Origin: Hirudo medicinalis
Lineage: Eukaryota > Annelida > Clitellata > Hirudinida > Hirudinidae
Direction: 5' to 3'
NCBI GenBank assembly: GCA_011800805.1
Contig: MPNW01000289.1
Location: 1-64,000, forward strand
DNA length: 64,000 nt
Below, piece by piece: positions 13,636 through 27,908 of this stretch. Position numbers and translations under genes: made by a program. The notes below the pieces were generated by a model. That model saw only the letters and a program-made list of their open reading frames with translations, was not told the DNA's origin and did no database searches. Position 1 is the first letter of the stretch. Every line of letters starts with the position of its first letter.

Positions 13636-15087
13636 TCTGCAAGTACCAACATAAAGTCTTTTGTGAGTTAAATAAGCGATTTTGTGGGAGAAGAAAGCAA
13701 TCTTTAAACACTAATACTACCTATTGCGTTATCAAAGTTTGAATTCTTTCAGTTAAGGCGAAATACGAATAAAACTTCGACCGAATATTTATCGTCTATC
13801 AAAACACATGTATGATACCTTGGCAATAACCAAATTCGGTTTTTATGCTTCGAATCTGGCCAGAAGAGGCGAAATTTAATGTATGAGATAAAAAATTTTT
13901 ATTGATTTCTAAATTCGCATGTACGAGCAAACAGAAGAAATTAATAGCAGATAATTTTCCGTTTATTAATAAAATTTATAACATTTGTTGCTGCCACAAT
14001 ATAACTTACTTAAAGACGATTTGCTGCTAATTAAAAGCCAAATACTAATACAGAAGTGGAATTGCCGGTAAGCCAAACGATGACGGAAAATAAACATTAA
14101 ACAAACGCGCTTTGCGCCATAAACAAACATAAGATCAAAATAGTGAAGCAAAAATGGTGAAAAAATCAAAATATTTTAAAAACTTGAAAGATTTTTTAAT
14201 ATCATATAGAAAAACATTTAATGTTAAGCTAAATCTTGTTTTCTACGATTTGCAATGGAGTCGTGTAACTAAATTTTCACGTTAACTTGCAGAGATTGGT
14301 ACATTCCAGTGCACCAAAATTAATTCAATACTATTTTTTAATTTACATACGCACTCCTGGTCATTCGGGACTTCCGAGCAACCAAATACTGACCTGTGTA
14401 CGAAGTTCCATTCCCAACAAATGATATTATTTATCGAGACTAACAATCTTATGCGAAACCAATCTCGTACAATACTTGATCTTCCAAAGGCTCTAGAGTT
14501 CTGGCAGATGCCTAATGTCATGCAGAGTAATTCTCACCAAACCAAAAATTTATGGATCATTATACAAATTTAAAAAAAAATCAATACTAAGCATTTGAAG
14601 GTAAAAGCTTTCAAATACTCCGCAAAGATCAAGAAATATTGTAAGCATTATATACCCAGCCTTATCAGATTGACTCTGAAAGGTCTAGGCAAGTTTTATC
14701 AACCAACCAATGTACATTTAGCCACGTTCAAGCAAAAAATAACTAATGCATAACTATTTTCATGACTTTAATTTTGGTGTCTAAATCAAAAGACACAAAA
14801 GGTAAGATAAATAAATAGCAGATACAAAAAAAGAAACCTCAACTGAGAAACATACATCATGAATGGGCAGAGGATTTACAGATATGCAGGACATAGTTGT
14901 TTTTTGTTTAAGGACATAATCAAATGCACAGAATTTTTAAATCAATATGCTCCATTTTCCATTCCAAGAAAACTTTTCCTGTATCATAACTTTGCTTTAA
15001 AATAAGGAAGATATTTAAAATCCTTTTAAAATTTTTCAGGCCAGAAAATAATTTCTTGTTACTTTGTAATTATTCTTCCACAGTGTG
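13636..15087. other. Intergenic: BAZ1A 5' flank and USP12/46 3' flank
   Basis: About 1.45 kb of AT-rich DNA should contain the BAZ1A promoter and the USP12/46 3' UTR. Open frames at 13966-14169 and 14282-14521 have no family resemblance, and no splice signals tie them to either neighbour. No repeat or RNA gene was recognised. Confidence 0.4.
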
Positions 15088-16819
15088 TCATTCCCTTGAT
15101 TGGTAAAACAAAATGTAACCAGATTCAGAGGTCTTCTGCAAATCGGATGCTAAACCATAGAAATCTTCTATGGCCGATGCCTCAATTTTCTAGACGTAAA
15201 CAAATAACACTCATCCAAGGCTCTTAAATAAAGAGTGATTTGATGCTCACATCGACAATGTCATCATCGAAGAGAAGCCACAATCCATGACTCTTGACAA
15301 TGCTAATGTAGTGGCCCCTCGTCAGTCCACTGCCGCAGTGTATGACGACAGATATCAGGTCGTACATTCGGTCAGGATTGCAGGCATCGTCCGACTGAAA
15401 ATCATCAAATCGTTAAAAAAACCTTTAAAATACTTATCATTTCTTTTGTTTCACTGACATATATATATATAACATCCAATTCTCATACCTACACAAGAAA
15501 TGAGAATCAGAAAACTATTGTCATCATATAAAGATCAGAACTGCAAGAACGAACTGTGTTGAAGAGCCTTAATTCGAGGGGGAAGACGACTCTGTACGAG
15601 AGTTTGATGGACCGATTTGGATGCTCCAATTTGAATCTCTTGAGATGGAGAGCCAACACATGAGGCAGTTTCTTCACTCTCATCCTGGTAAAAGTTTTTC
15701 ATCATTCTAACATGCTTATTTAGTGCCAATACTATGAAGAGCTATCGTTTTTAAAATATTATTTCAACAATCATCAAGGAACCTCTTCTGGGCTTCCTGC
15801 TTGCTACAGCACACCTCACAATAATATTTACATTCACTGCATAATGTCTCTGTGTTGCTGAAAGCCTGAAGACAATGAGTTATAGATGTGTTCTGCTCCA
15901 CCTCAATGGATAGATCAAGAAAATCTTCCTCCCTGCTACGAACCTTTATGAAAAGATGACGAGTGCCGAATTATTTTGAAATAACTTCGTAATAAATAAA
16001 AATTATACAGTTTCACAGTTTAGACATCTCGTTTCACTTGTGAAGGTTCCCTGGAAAATGTCATGTATCCATGTTGGATCAGGTTTTGGAGAATTCACTG
16101 GATTATTTACACTTGGCAATGGTGGAGTTGAAGAACTTTTTAAACCTTTCTGCTGGTTTTGCTTCTCCACTAGAAGTTATTGATCTCTTACAAAAATAGT
16201 AAGTTGAAAATTCAAGTTAATGAAAATAAATCACCTTGTAGGAGATCAGCAATTGTATTCAATAAGTAGTTCAGAAATTCATGGGCATCGTGTTGCATGT
16301 AATTATCAAAATTCACTGGAAAATAAAATCATAACTTAGTTACAAAATGATAACATTTGTTAACTCCAACCTAACAACCATTCTCTTTCCTGAGTCTTTG
16401 AATAAATTTTTTGGGAGGAATTGATCCTACTTTCCTTTTTTGTACAGCAATTGTATAAAACAAATCAGCTAGACATGTTAGCAAGGTTTCCTTCTTTTGA
16501 GTTTTAGTTTGCTGCTTGTAAGCCAGCACCATGTCACGAAATGGCTTGCAAAAATATAGAGCTTGGAGAACCGAATTACAGTAACAAGTATTTCCAAACT
16601 GCAAACAAATTGACATCATCAGGCATTGTGTCATAAGAAAACAAATACTGTAATTGAAATACTTCAGGCGTACATTAACCAATCCGATGAAATGTTCGTT
16701 ATTTGCAAATTGATTGGCACCGAGCTCCCTTTCGAGTTGAGACAAATTCGATCCCTGCACAAATTTAAACATTTAATGCAAATGTTAAACTTTGCGATGT
16801 ATATGCAGAGACCAACCAT
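15088..16819 (-). CDS. USP46: USP12/USP46 ubiquitin-specific protease
   Basis: Nine or so exons encode a protein close to the 355-370 residues usual for this family. The Cys box is [19 protein letters not shown] (exon at about 16374-16599), with the catalytic Cys after [21 protein letters not shown] block (about 16255-16315) follows. Zinc-knuckle pairs appear as ETRCLNCE and [20 protein letters not shown]. The core [13 protein letters not shown] lies at about 15.65 kb. The His box [19 protein letters not shown] lies at 15250-15394, and the terminal [10 protein letters not shown] ends at the stop at 15088. USP12 and USP46 are activated by WDR48/UAF1 and WDR20. The initiator ATG (16817-16819) appears to sit alone on its exon: ATG is followed directly by GTTGGT, and the next exon (from 16754) begins [12 protein letters not shown], as in the fly protein. 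I cannot separate USP12 from USP46; one ancestral gene is typical of invertebrates. Confidence 0.95.
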
Positions 16820-19800
16820 TTTCAGCAACTCCGATTCGCGGTGAACTCCATAGCCCTACGATCCCTACGTAACATATTTTCATAACAAGACAAATATATA
16901 TATACATACACTCCTTTTCCTAGGTGTTATTCCAGTTTTTGCAAGAAATAATTTTAATGGATTATCGAAATCATCAATTTATTGAGAATTCAAAATGAAG
17001 CACATAATAGATTATATCTCTATTAATAGATTAACATCAATATTTTTTAGTTCTTTATGAATTTTATACACAATTTAATGTAAGATAAATAGTAGCGCTA
17101 TGAGTATGAGTATGCTAACCTTAAGAATCTTTTTAACAAGGTTCTACACATATTATAGTAATCGATCACGAAATAATTACACGATAATTTATCTTATTTG
17201 ACATGTATTGCAGTCTTACTATAAATAAACAGTTGGTCTTAATTTTGATCTTAATCGAATTGCAGGCACACAAAATCCAAAATAATAATTGTTTACCTGG
17301 AAAATTGTCTGCTTAGAACTAGAAAGAGTAAAAAAAATGAATGTGATTGTTGGTTCTTATTGAAGCATCACTTCATTCATTATGATGACTACTAGAATTA
17401 TTTATCAAAGTTTTCAATCGTCGTCCATTATTCTAGCTGAATTTCTCATTTGCTATTTTTACCTTTGGAAAGTACATTAGGGTTAATCCAACATCGTCAG
17501 GCTGTTGAATTTAAAATCTTTAGATTTTAAATTTTAAAATTTAAAATCCTTAGATGACTTTGAAGAATAATGTATATAGTTATCCAATAAATTATTTTAA
17601 TTAACGGTAAGACCTCCAATTGTAAATTTATCCTACTCATACGAAGCATGTTATCTTTCTAGGCTATATAATGTTCATTGTCAACCGCCTTCAGACGAGA
17701 ATTAAAGTAGTAATTTTTAACTACGGCCAATTTTATTAATCTCTGTAGGCTTTATTAAGAGAGGACTAAATAAAATTTCGTAGGTAGCGCTTAGAAAAGG
17801 ATAAATTCAGTCGAAGAATCAAGCACACATGAACCAGAGCGCGTACGATCGTAAAATTTCAGGAGCGCAAATTGTGGGGACGGGAAAATCGTCACGTAAT
17901 TAACATTTATTTGGTGGTTAGGCCGGAGAATGTGGATTTATTTGGTTGGCGGATTAATGTTGGAAATTCAAATCTTCTTATCCTCTTAAATATGCGTAGG
18001 ACAAGTGCCGCAAATTCAGATTTTCTGAAATTCCATTGACCGAATGCTGTTTCTGTGTTTATTGGAGCAGACTGAATTCCAGCCATTGCCATTTAAATGT
18101 AAAAATGCAAAAATCGTAAGCATAGATACTATTAGTACGAATGCCATGTCCAATTCATAAATAATTCATGGCTCCGTTCTCGTTATTGGGTGAATTTCAC
18201 TTCTAAACTGTCGAAGAGGAATATTTTGAAATGATTCTTTTTACAAATCTCTTAAAAATAGCTGATACCAAGTTGTTACTCGTCTGCCATGGAGACTCGC
18301 TTGGATGACAGGCGGATGGAAGGAAGGAATGTTTGGTCGTGGTGATCCACAAGTGGAAGATCAAGCTGGAAGTGGAGCGTCTTTTAATCGAAATTTCATT
18401 GCGGACGTGCATTAGCTCAATGCAAGAATAATGTCTCCTGCGAGGTTACCTCAGATCAACATTTTCCTGTCATTTTAAACATTCGAACGAGAAACAACTG
18501 CCGATATCAAATATATTATTTAACGTTTCACAATTCCTTTTCAATCAATTGAAAATAAGAATGTGGAATATTTTAACGGCCGTGTGCACTTTAGAAATTT
18601 TATAAATGAAATGGCGCATCGTTGCGTATCGCGGTCCTTCGGCGCTATAATATCTAAAGACAACATCGTCTGCGCTGAAAATAAATTGGATCAGATAAGA
18701 CAATTACTATAAATGCTATTTCCTTTGAGATTATGATAATGTGACATAAAGTCGTTCCCACTTTTACCGCCTAAGCGAGACCTGAGGGATGCATTCGTCT
18801 GCTGTGTGGAAGTTCAGTGAAGGAACATTTCTGGAACAGTTTCAACAAATCGGTCAAGAATTGCAAACAATAGTTCGATTAAAAATTTGTTTTTTTTATA
18901 TTTATAATTAAGCATCTGTTGTTTGACATTCATTTAAGAAAATAAATTATTATCACGTTATTTCAATGCATAACTGTTATTATGTAGCTATCCTAACAAT
19001 CCATTTACTTGATTGGATGAGTCCACTCATAAACAAACTTAATTTATTAATGTCGACCTTAATTATAACTAAATATTTTGATGACAATATTATTATTGTT
19101 ACTCCGACAAAATATTGTTCATTGTTATCGTTAATTCAAGTGCGGATCCGTAATGCCGAAGACAGGCAAGCTTATCGAAACGAGAAATAATAAATTTTAA
19201 CATTTCAGAAACACGCCATCAATCAAAGGAGTGGAGCATTTGAAGCTGGCATCGATAATAACGCTTTCCAGGCTTCCTATTTCAACTGATCCGATTTTCA
19301 TGGATTAATCCGTGAAGACAAGCGATTTCACGCTACACTCGTGAGGGAAGATGCATCAGGTTGTCGTAACGATGGACAAGAAGCAGCTGAAAACTGAGTA
19401 GGAGTTACAAATTAAATATTAATTATTTATATTCAAGTCCGTGAATGTTCGAGTCATTAGAAATTGTCTTTCAAATGCACTTGCGTAGGCTGGAAATGTT
19501 GGAGGAACTCTAGAAATCATCTCTCACGTGACTGAGCTGACGTCACAGACGCATGCTCGTTTATTTAGATGAAAAAAACTTGTTCGTGAATAAGCGAATA
19601 AAGTCCTGTTTAAGTGCGATGGCCCTTGTTTGGCCTTTATGATCGCAAACGTCACATCTTCCAATGACTTCACGCACTCCATATCTAGGTCTTCATCATG
19701 ATCCAATGAGAATCAAGGTTGACATATGCCGAAAATTCAACGATGTCAACATTCTGGACAAAATTGAGTTCAAAGTTGAAAGTTCACTCCATTCGTAGTT

Positions 19801-20222
19801 CCACTGGTAGGGGTCAAATTATGAGGGAAGATGTTCGGTTCTCAATTGATTGAATAAATGCTTGTTGGATCGTCATTATGATCACAAATCACTTTAAATG
19901 TTATTTAAAAAAATCATAAGTCTAATAAAGATTTAAACATTTGTTTTAAATTGTTTTAAACATTATCAACAAACTGTCACATTCTTTGTAAGTCTATGAA
20001 CGAAATTTAACTTATTTGAGATGAAAGTCAACTTAAAATGTCAAAACATTACGTCTTCCCATGTTGGTCATTAAGGAAATTCTCAAGAAGCAAATAAGCG
20101 ATCAAGTGTCGTCGAATGAACCACATGGCAACCGTTTTATGTTCTTCGATTTACAGAATTTAATTCTAATTCAATTTAATTTGTTTTTACAGGAAGACTA
20201 TTTCAAAACTATTTGAAAGAAG
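16820..20222. other. Intergenic: USP12/46 promoter side and NKX1 3' flank
   Basis: About 3.4 kb of AT-rich DNA has only short open frames (17907-18092, 18203-18412, 18966-19190, 19524-19706), none resembling a known protein. The sequence around 17505-17560 is a run of short AT palindromes. I see no tRNA, repeat family or splice-linked exon. Regulatory elements of the homeobox gene could lie here, but nothing marks them. Confidence 0.4.
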
Positions 20223-22106
<1,884 letters not shown>

Positions 22107-22673
22107 TTAGTGCGGGTTAAAGAAAAGAATTTCAAATATGAATTTAAAAAGAAATACGAAACACTTGCACGACATCTTTTCTTCTGCATGCGAATCCATT
22201 TGAACGTCGAGATGTTGCAACCATGGCATCCAAAGATTGGAGTGCTGGAAAAGTATGGAGCTGTTTGATGCATTTGAAATTGGGAAAGGAAAATTGCCCC
22301 GTCTGATGGGCCTTGAGAAGTAGTCTGAGGTTAGTTGGAGAGGAGTGGAAGGCCTGTCCGTTGATGAATGTGCGGGTGGGGAATTGTTATCAGGAGCTGA
22401 TGTTGAAGAAGGAGGACTTGGGGAAAAGGATTTTAATGCTTCACCCTTCTCAGTTGATCTTCCGTTTGTTGTTTCGTCACCGTACAAGATGTCAGCCATG
22501 AAAAAGCCAGACTTTCTACTTCTGGTTTTACTCTGGAATGTTGTTGCAGAGGAGCATGTTTGTTGGTCGTCTGGTCCTTCATCCTGGTTATGTGAAAATA
22601 ATTTTGGAGATGACATTTTATTGTCTGTTCTTTCAGCTTCGTTCTCCATCCTGTTACATTTGTTGCATGTCAA
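22107..22673 (-). CDS. Ser/Pro-rich open frame with eh1/TN-like motif
   Basis: This is a 188-codon open frame on the same strand as NKX1 and about 0.6 kb upstream of it. The product is polar and disordered in the way of transcription-factor N-termini, and carries GFFMADILYGDE at about residues 56-67. FFMADIL fits the FxIxxIL eh1/TN Groucho-binding pattern, comparable to FSVLDIL of NKX1 and FCIADIL of HLX. The last residues (CFVFLFKFIFEILFF) look like read-through into an intron, so real coding may stop near 22165. It could be the 5' exon of the NKX1 gene, the first exon of another homeobox gene, or a non-gene. I could not find a donor and acceptor that join it in phase to the NKX1 exon. The open strand opposite (22345-22701) weakens the case. 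Confidence 0.4.
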   Translation of the reverse strand: MTCNKCNRMENEAERTDNKMSSPKLFSHNQDEGPDDQQTCSSATTFQSKTRSRKSGFFMADILYGDETTNGRSTEKGEALKSFSPSPPSSTSAPDNNSPPAHSSTDRPSTPLQLTSDYFSRPIRRGNFPFPISNASNSSILFQHSNLWMPWLQHLDVQMDSHAEEKMSCKCFVFLFKFIFEILFFNPH

Positions 22674-25600
22674 TGGAATCTTGATGCAGCATTTAAAGTA
22701 GAAAATTCATTCCTTACAAGTTGTGGTCATTGATCTGAGCTTTTAGACCCACGACATTTATTCAGTCGGTCGGCATTCGCGTGTCACTCAAAGATGTCCA
22801 TGGGCGGAGTTAAGTGACTCTGCAAGACCCAATTGGTCGCCTGGAAGAAAGTTTGTTCGGGAGGATTTTCAATTCTTCTGGGATCCCGGCACTCAAAAAA
22901 CATTTTATGTTTCTCCTCTGCGATTCAAATTCATAAATTGCAGAAAATTTGCCTTGCATTTCTAAACAAGCGCAAAAGCTGACTTTCGCCACAACGTCAA
23001 TAATCACCCGAAATTGGTGAGAGCGCTGTTTCGTAGCGGAAGAATTAAATTAGTGCGAATCTCAAGCTTCGACGTGGAGCTGTTTATTGTTCCATGCTTC
23101 CACTCCACCTGTGTTCGTTTCCAAGCAAATCACTGGAAAGAGTCATCTCAGAGGGCTGTTTTCGGCTCTCATCGAGACGACAATCATCCAAGCAGCAACT
23201 TTTAATTGAACTTTTGATTCCCACAAATCCGATCAGCCGTACAAATCAGTCACATACCTACGAATTGAAAAACTCTCTCTCAGAACTAATTAAAACGCTT
23301 CCATGAGTTAATTGACGCGTCTCAATCTAATTGGAGAGTTTAGTGTCTGCTAGCGGGGGAAATGTCGGGGTATTCAGCATGATATTTCCATCCACTCCTA
23401 AATAATTTTCCAGTTATTGTCGGAGACAACCGAGCAACTTTCAATCAAGTACTCAAATGTGAAGATCCTATCTCTCGGCAATGTCAGTCGCGTGGGAATC
23501 CTCAGAGGGACAGAGGCTTTTAAGTTGATCGTCGGACACAATTACTCTAAGTGAACGCGGTGATTTTCAAATCTGGAGCTTAAAAAGCGAACCTATCGAG
23601 AGTTTCTGAATGGAATTTCTCCATTGAAAAGTTTCGATTCATATCAGACTATCAAGATGCATTGAGGCCCTGCTCTGGGGATATTCTCGACTAGAAATGA
23701 TTCGCCCGAGAATCACTGAAGACCGAGGAAAGAAATGAAAGCAAGAATCCATCAATAATTTCAACTAACGCCAACAAATTACCACATCATTAGCAGTGTT
23801 AATTATAAATATTTCAAATAAACATCATTTTATCGATCTGAGAATATCGCAATTTAGCATCTACACACTCCCCCATCAACACGGGCGAAGGTCAGGTCTG
23901 GGTGAACTCCTCTGAAGGGCAGCTCTGAAGGGCTCTGTAATTCCCATTATGCAAACGAAGCTGCGATCCAGTTCAATCCGTCAATAACATCTCCATTCTG
24001 GTCGGCCTAATGAGTCGCTTGCTGGAGACATAATTGCTGTAAGTGATGGCCCTCCAATCCGGTTAGCAACCGGCTGTCACGTGGACTCGCAAATAATCAC
24101 CGACTGCGCGGGATTTTAACTTTCGTCTGCTTCTCTCGAGGAATTATCGCATCTCTCTCCCTCCAAAGTGCTCCTTCACGACTCAATTTTATTAAGTTCG
24201 AAATATTTATTTTTAAAATTAAAGGTAACATCGAAAGCTCGCTTTTTCTTAAATGACTGGCTCGTAAAATTTTCATTTTAAGAAACAACCTTATCTTCAA
24301 GATGGCTGCTTAATTTGGCAGGATAAAACGATTATGAGTCATTTCATGGAGGGAAATTATTCCGAAAGGGCGAGACATGCGACCTGTTATAATTTAATGC
24401 CGATATATCCTTCATAATTGACATCAACTCATCGCTTAAGTGGGGACCTCTAAAAATCCGTTCACATCTACGTGAGCAGAAAGTCTTGACTCCTGCGTCT
24501 TAAATGCATCTCACTCCTACGCATTCTTCATTATTTCGCGCAATTTTATTATCTTTTATTACGTAGATGTGTTTTTGAATTGATGACTTGTTATAAATTT
24601 GTTATCAATTAATACTAATTATAATTACTAATTATGGTCTCAAATGCCTATCTATCAGTTACATGCATTGACATCCTTTTCATCACAAAGTTATTTAACA
24701 TAAGGTCAATTGTATTTCTAACATTTTAAAGAATTTTGTGCATCTTTAGTTTAGTTTATATAAACTAACGATTATTAAAGATAATATTCATATATTTGAT
24801 TTTTTACATTTTAGAAAATTCTAAAACTTTCAATTTCATCTGTCCTAAAAGTGATGGATTTTGATTTTTGCTTGGAAATGTCAATCGATTTCATTTCATT
24901 AAAGTTCAAATTATTAAATAAGACTGATAAAGAAGATCGCTATTTATTTCAATACGATTATTAAAACGAGTTTTATTTTCTGTCAGCGAACGATATTAAA
25001 ATTTGCTTTATTATCTGTCGATAAATGGTGGGCCAGCTATTGGGGCGGGCAAGTGCCCAGGAGCCCGGCATTTTTTTTTGGACCCGCCTGGGTTTTAAAA
25101 CCTTTTTTTGATTTTCCATTACCAAATTGACATAATACAAGGGCCCGAAATTTCTGTCGGTGGCCCTGGATGTAGGGAAAATAACCTCGAGGTGAAATAT
25201 ATCTTTCTAAGTCATGCTAGCACAGTTCAAATCCAATAAGTCTACTATTGGAGCAGTTTTCATTAGTGCACGAATAAAGCCAGAAGATTTATTGATAAAA
25301 TTTGCATGAAGTTGCTTTACTTACTTTAGATAAATCGACAAGATTTTTATTTTATATTTTAGTATTTTTCATTACGAAAAACTTACGAAGTCTTATAAAA
25401 ACATTATTCTTGCGACAGCTTGTGAGCGACTAACCATTTATTAATTCAAATCGAATCAGTCAGTTATTAAATGATAGCTAAAATATTTAATTGTATAATG
25501 TTTTGTATGCTTTAAAATATTTACATTTCTAAGTATATTTGACAAAAACTAATTTGTTTATTTTTTTTATAATGATGTTAATATTTAATTATTAATTATT

Positions 25601-25746
25601 TTAAAAATTAATTAATAAATTTAGGATTTTTTTTATTGTCTCAATAAGCGTCGTCTAGTGCTTGTTGCTGGTAAATAAATTGAAAATAACTCCAAAAACA
25701 AATTATTGATATCATTGCAAAATTTGTTTATTTACATTTACACGAG
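22674..25746. other. Long gene-poor intergenic stretch
   Basis: About 3 kb holds no convincing coding exon. The first half is less AT-rich than the second. A short GC-rich, mobile-element-like block at 25027-25169 is listed separately. Short open frames at 22810-23007, 23014-23205 and 24097-24300 have no recognised features. No tRNA or rRNA was seen. Confidence 0.4.
25027..25169. mobile_element. Possible hAT-like MITE remnant
   Basis: A sharply GC-rich island sits in AT-rich DNA. It begins GGTGGGCCAGC, has GGAGCCCGGCA followed by a T run and GGACCCGCCTGGG, and ends GGGCCCGAAATTTCTGTCGG then TGGCCCTGG. GGGCC/GGCCC termini of this kind are typical of small non-autonomous hAT elements. The terminal inverted repeat is imperfect and I found no clear 8-bp target-site duplication, so the class is a guess. 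Confidence 0.3.
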
Positions 25747-26550
<804 letters not shown>

Positions 26551-26629
26551 GAGCCAACTGATGTTTAATATTATATTTGTTTGCATCCCCATTGAAGCCT
26601 TCTACTCTTGACAGAATTTTTTTTATATT

Positions 26630-26635
26630 AATAAA
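26630..26635 (+). promoter_or_regulatory. Candidate poly(A) signal of ZCCHC10
   Basis: AATAAA lies about 80 bases after the ZCCHC10 stop codon, in an AT-rich 3' UTR. This is the expected spacing for a short transcript. No other strong hexamer comes earlier. Confidence 0.5.
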
Positions 26636-27908
26636 CAAATTATAAGAAATGTTAATATTGGACTAACTGATTCAGGCTGATATAATTAGCAACTCATTAT
26701 AACTTTTTATAAGGATATATATATAATGACACTCTTACTTCTATTAATACATGGGGGGCATGTATGGCTTGATCCATGCATTTGTGACTTTATCTTATCT
26801 GAGGTTCATGACTGTTAAAATGGTTTGAAGATATTCTATAAATTTTTGGTTTGCGTGGATCTTTTTATGCAGCTCTTAGAATTGGATCCCAAACTTGCTG
26901 TGAGGAACTTCACGGATTTTCTGTGATGTTATTTTCAGATAAAATGGGAAATGCTCTCTTCTGACTTGGACTTCACAATGGTTGTTTTGAGACATTTTAT
27001 TGTTTCTCATTGCTTCATTCCAGGCATTTCTTCAAAATAGTTTTAAAGTTCTGTTTTCATTTATGTTTAGGGCATGTTAGTTTAGCCAAAAATTGAAAGC
27101 ATTCCATAGTAGATTACACTAAATGAGTTTTGAGTTCTCTCTGTTGATTCCTGATCAATAAATTTGAGGGTATGTCTGTAAGTTAAGTAAAAGTTAATGT
27201 TGTATGAAATGGTTAGATATTTTCGAGGGTTTTTGCTTGGTTTGTTCATTCAAATCGAACGAGTGTATCAATACAATGAGAAATTTTGCTTGTCTAAATT
27301 TTAGATGCAATACTTTACTTTGTAGCTGCTTATGAAGGTGTTAAATGCTAAAGTATTTGATATTGCAAGTTCATGATGAAAGACATATTAACCCTTCTTT
27401 GTGAACCCTTGACTGGAAGGTCAAAGTTTACTCTTTAATGACTTCCTTTGAAGGGTTTGCCATTAATTGGGCGTCAGAAGATGTCCCGCACGTGTGTGAG
27501 CTGCTAGCAATGCGTGACATGTTATGTGCCTTGCAAAGAGATTTGTCGAATGGTACATTCATCTCTTGTTTCGTGAAACTGATACTATTCATTGCCGTGC
27601 CAGCACTTCATAAAATGGCTGCTCATCTTTTATTTGGCTCAGCTTTCGTGCCTTCATTTTCAGACTTTCCAGTCAGAAAACATCACATATAATAGTGCAC
27701 AATATAAAGTTACCATTTTTTTAAAACTCATTTTGTTATTCAAGTTCAATTCTTGAATACAAGGCAAATGACGTAAAAAATTAGTAGCTAAATGATTTAG
27801 TAAACAAACAATTATGGCAGAAAGTCCGATAGCCTATAGATAAATTACTAAATATTAGTAATTCAAATAAGAATTGATTTGAGACGATTATGTGACCGTT
27901 GCGTGTTC
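26636..27908. other. Intergenic between ZCCHC10 and the FoxF-type gene 3' ends
   Basis: This spacer separates two convergent genes. The only sizeable frame (27438-27692, plus strand) shows no family features or splice signals. A TATATATA tract lies near 26720. No repeat family or RNA gene was recognised. Confidence 0.4.
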
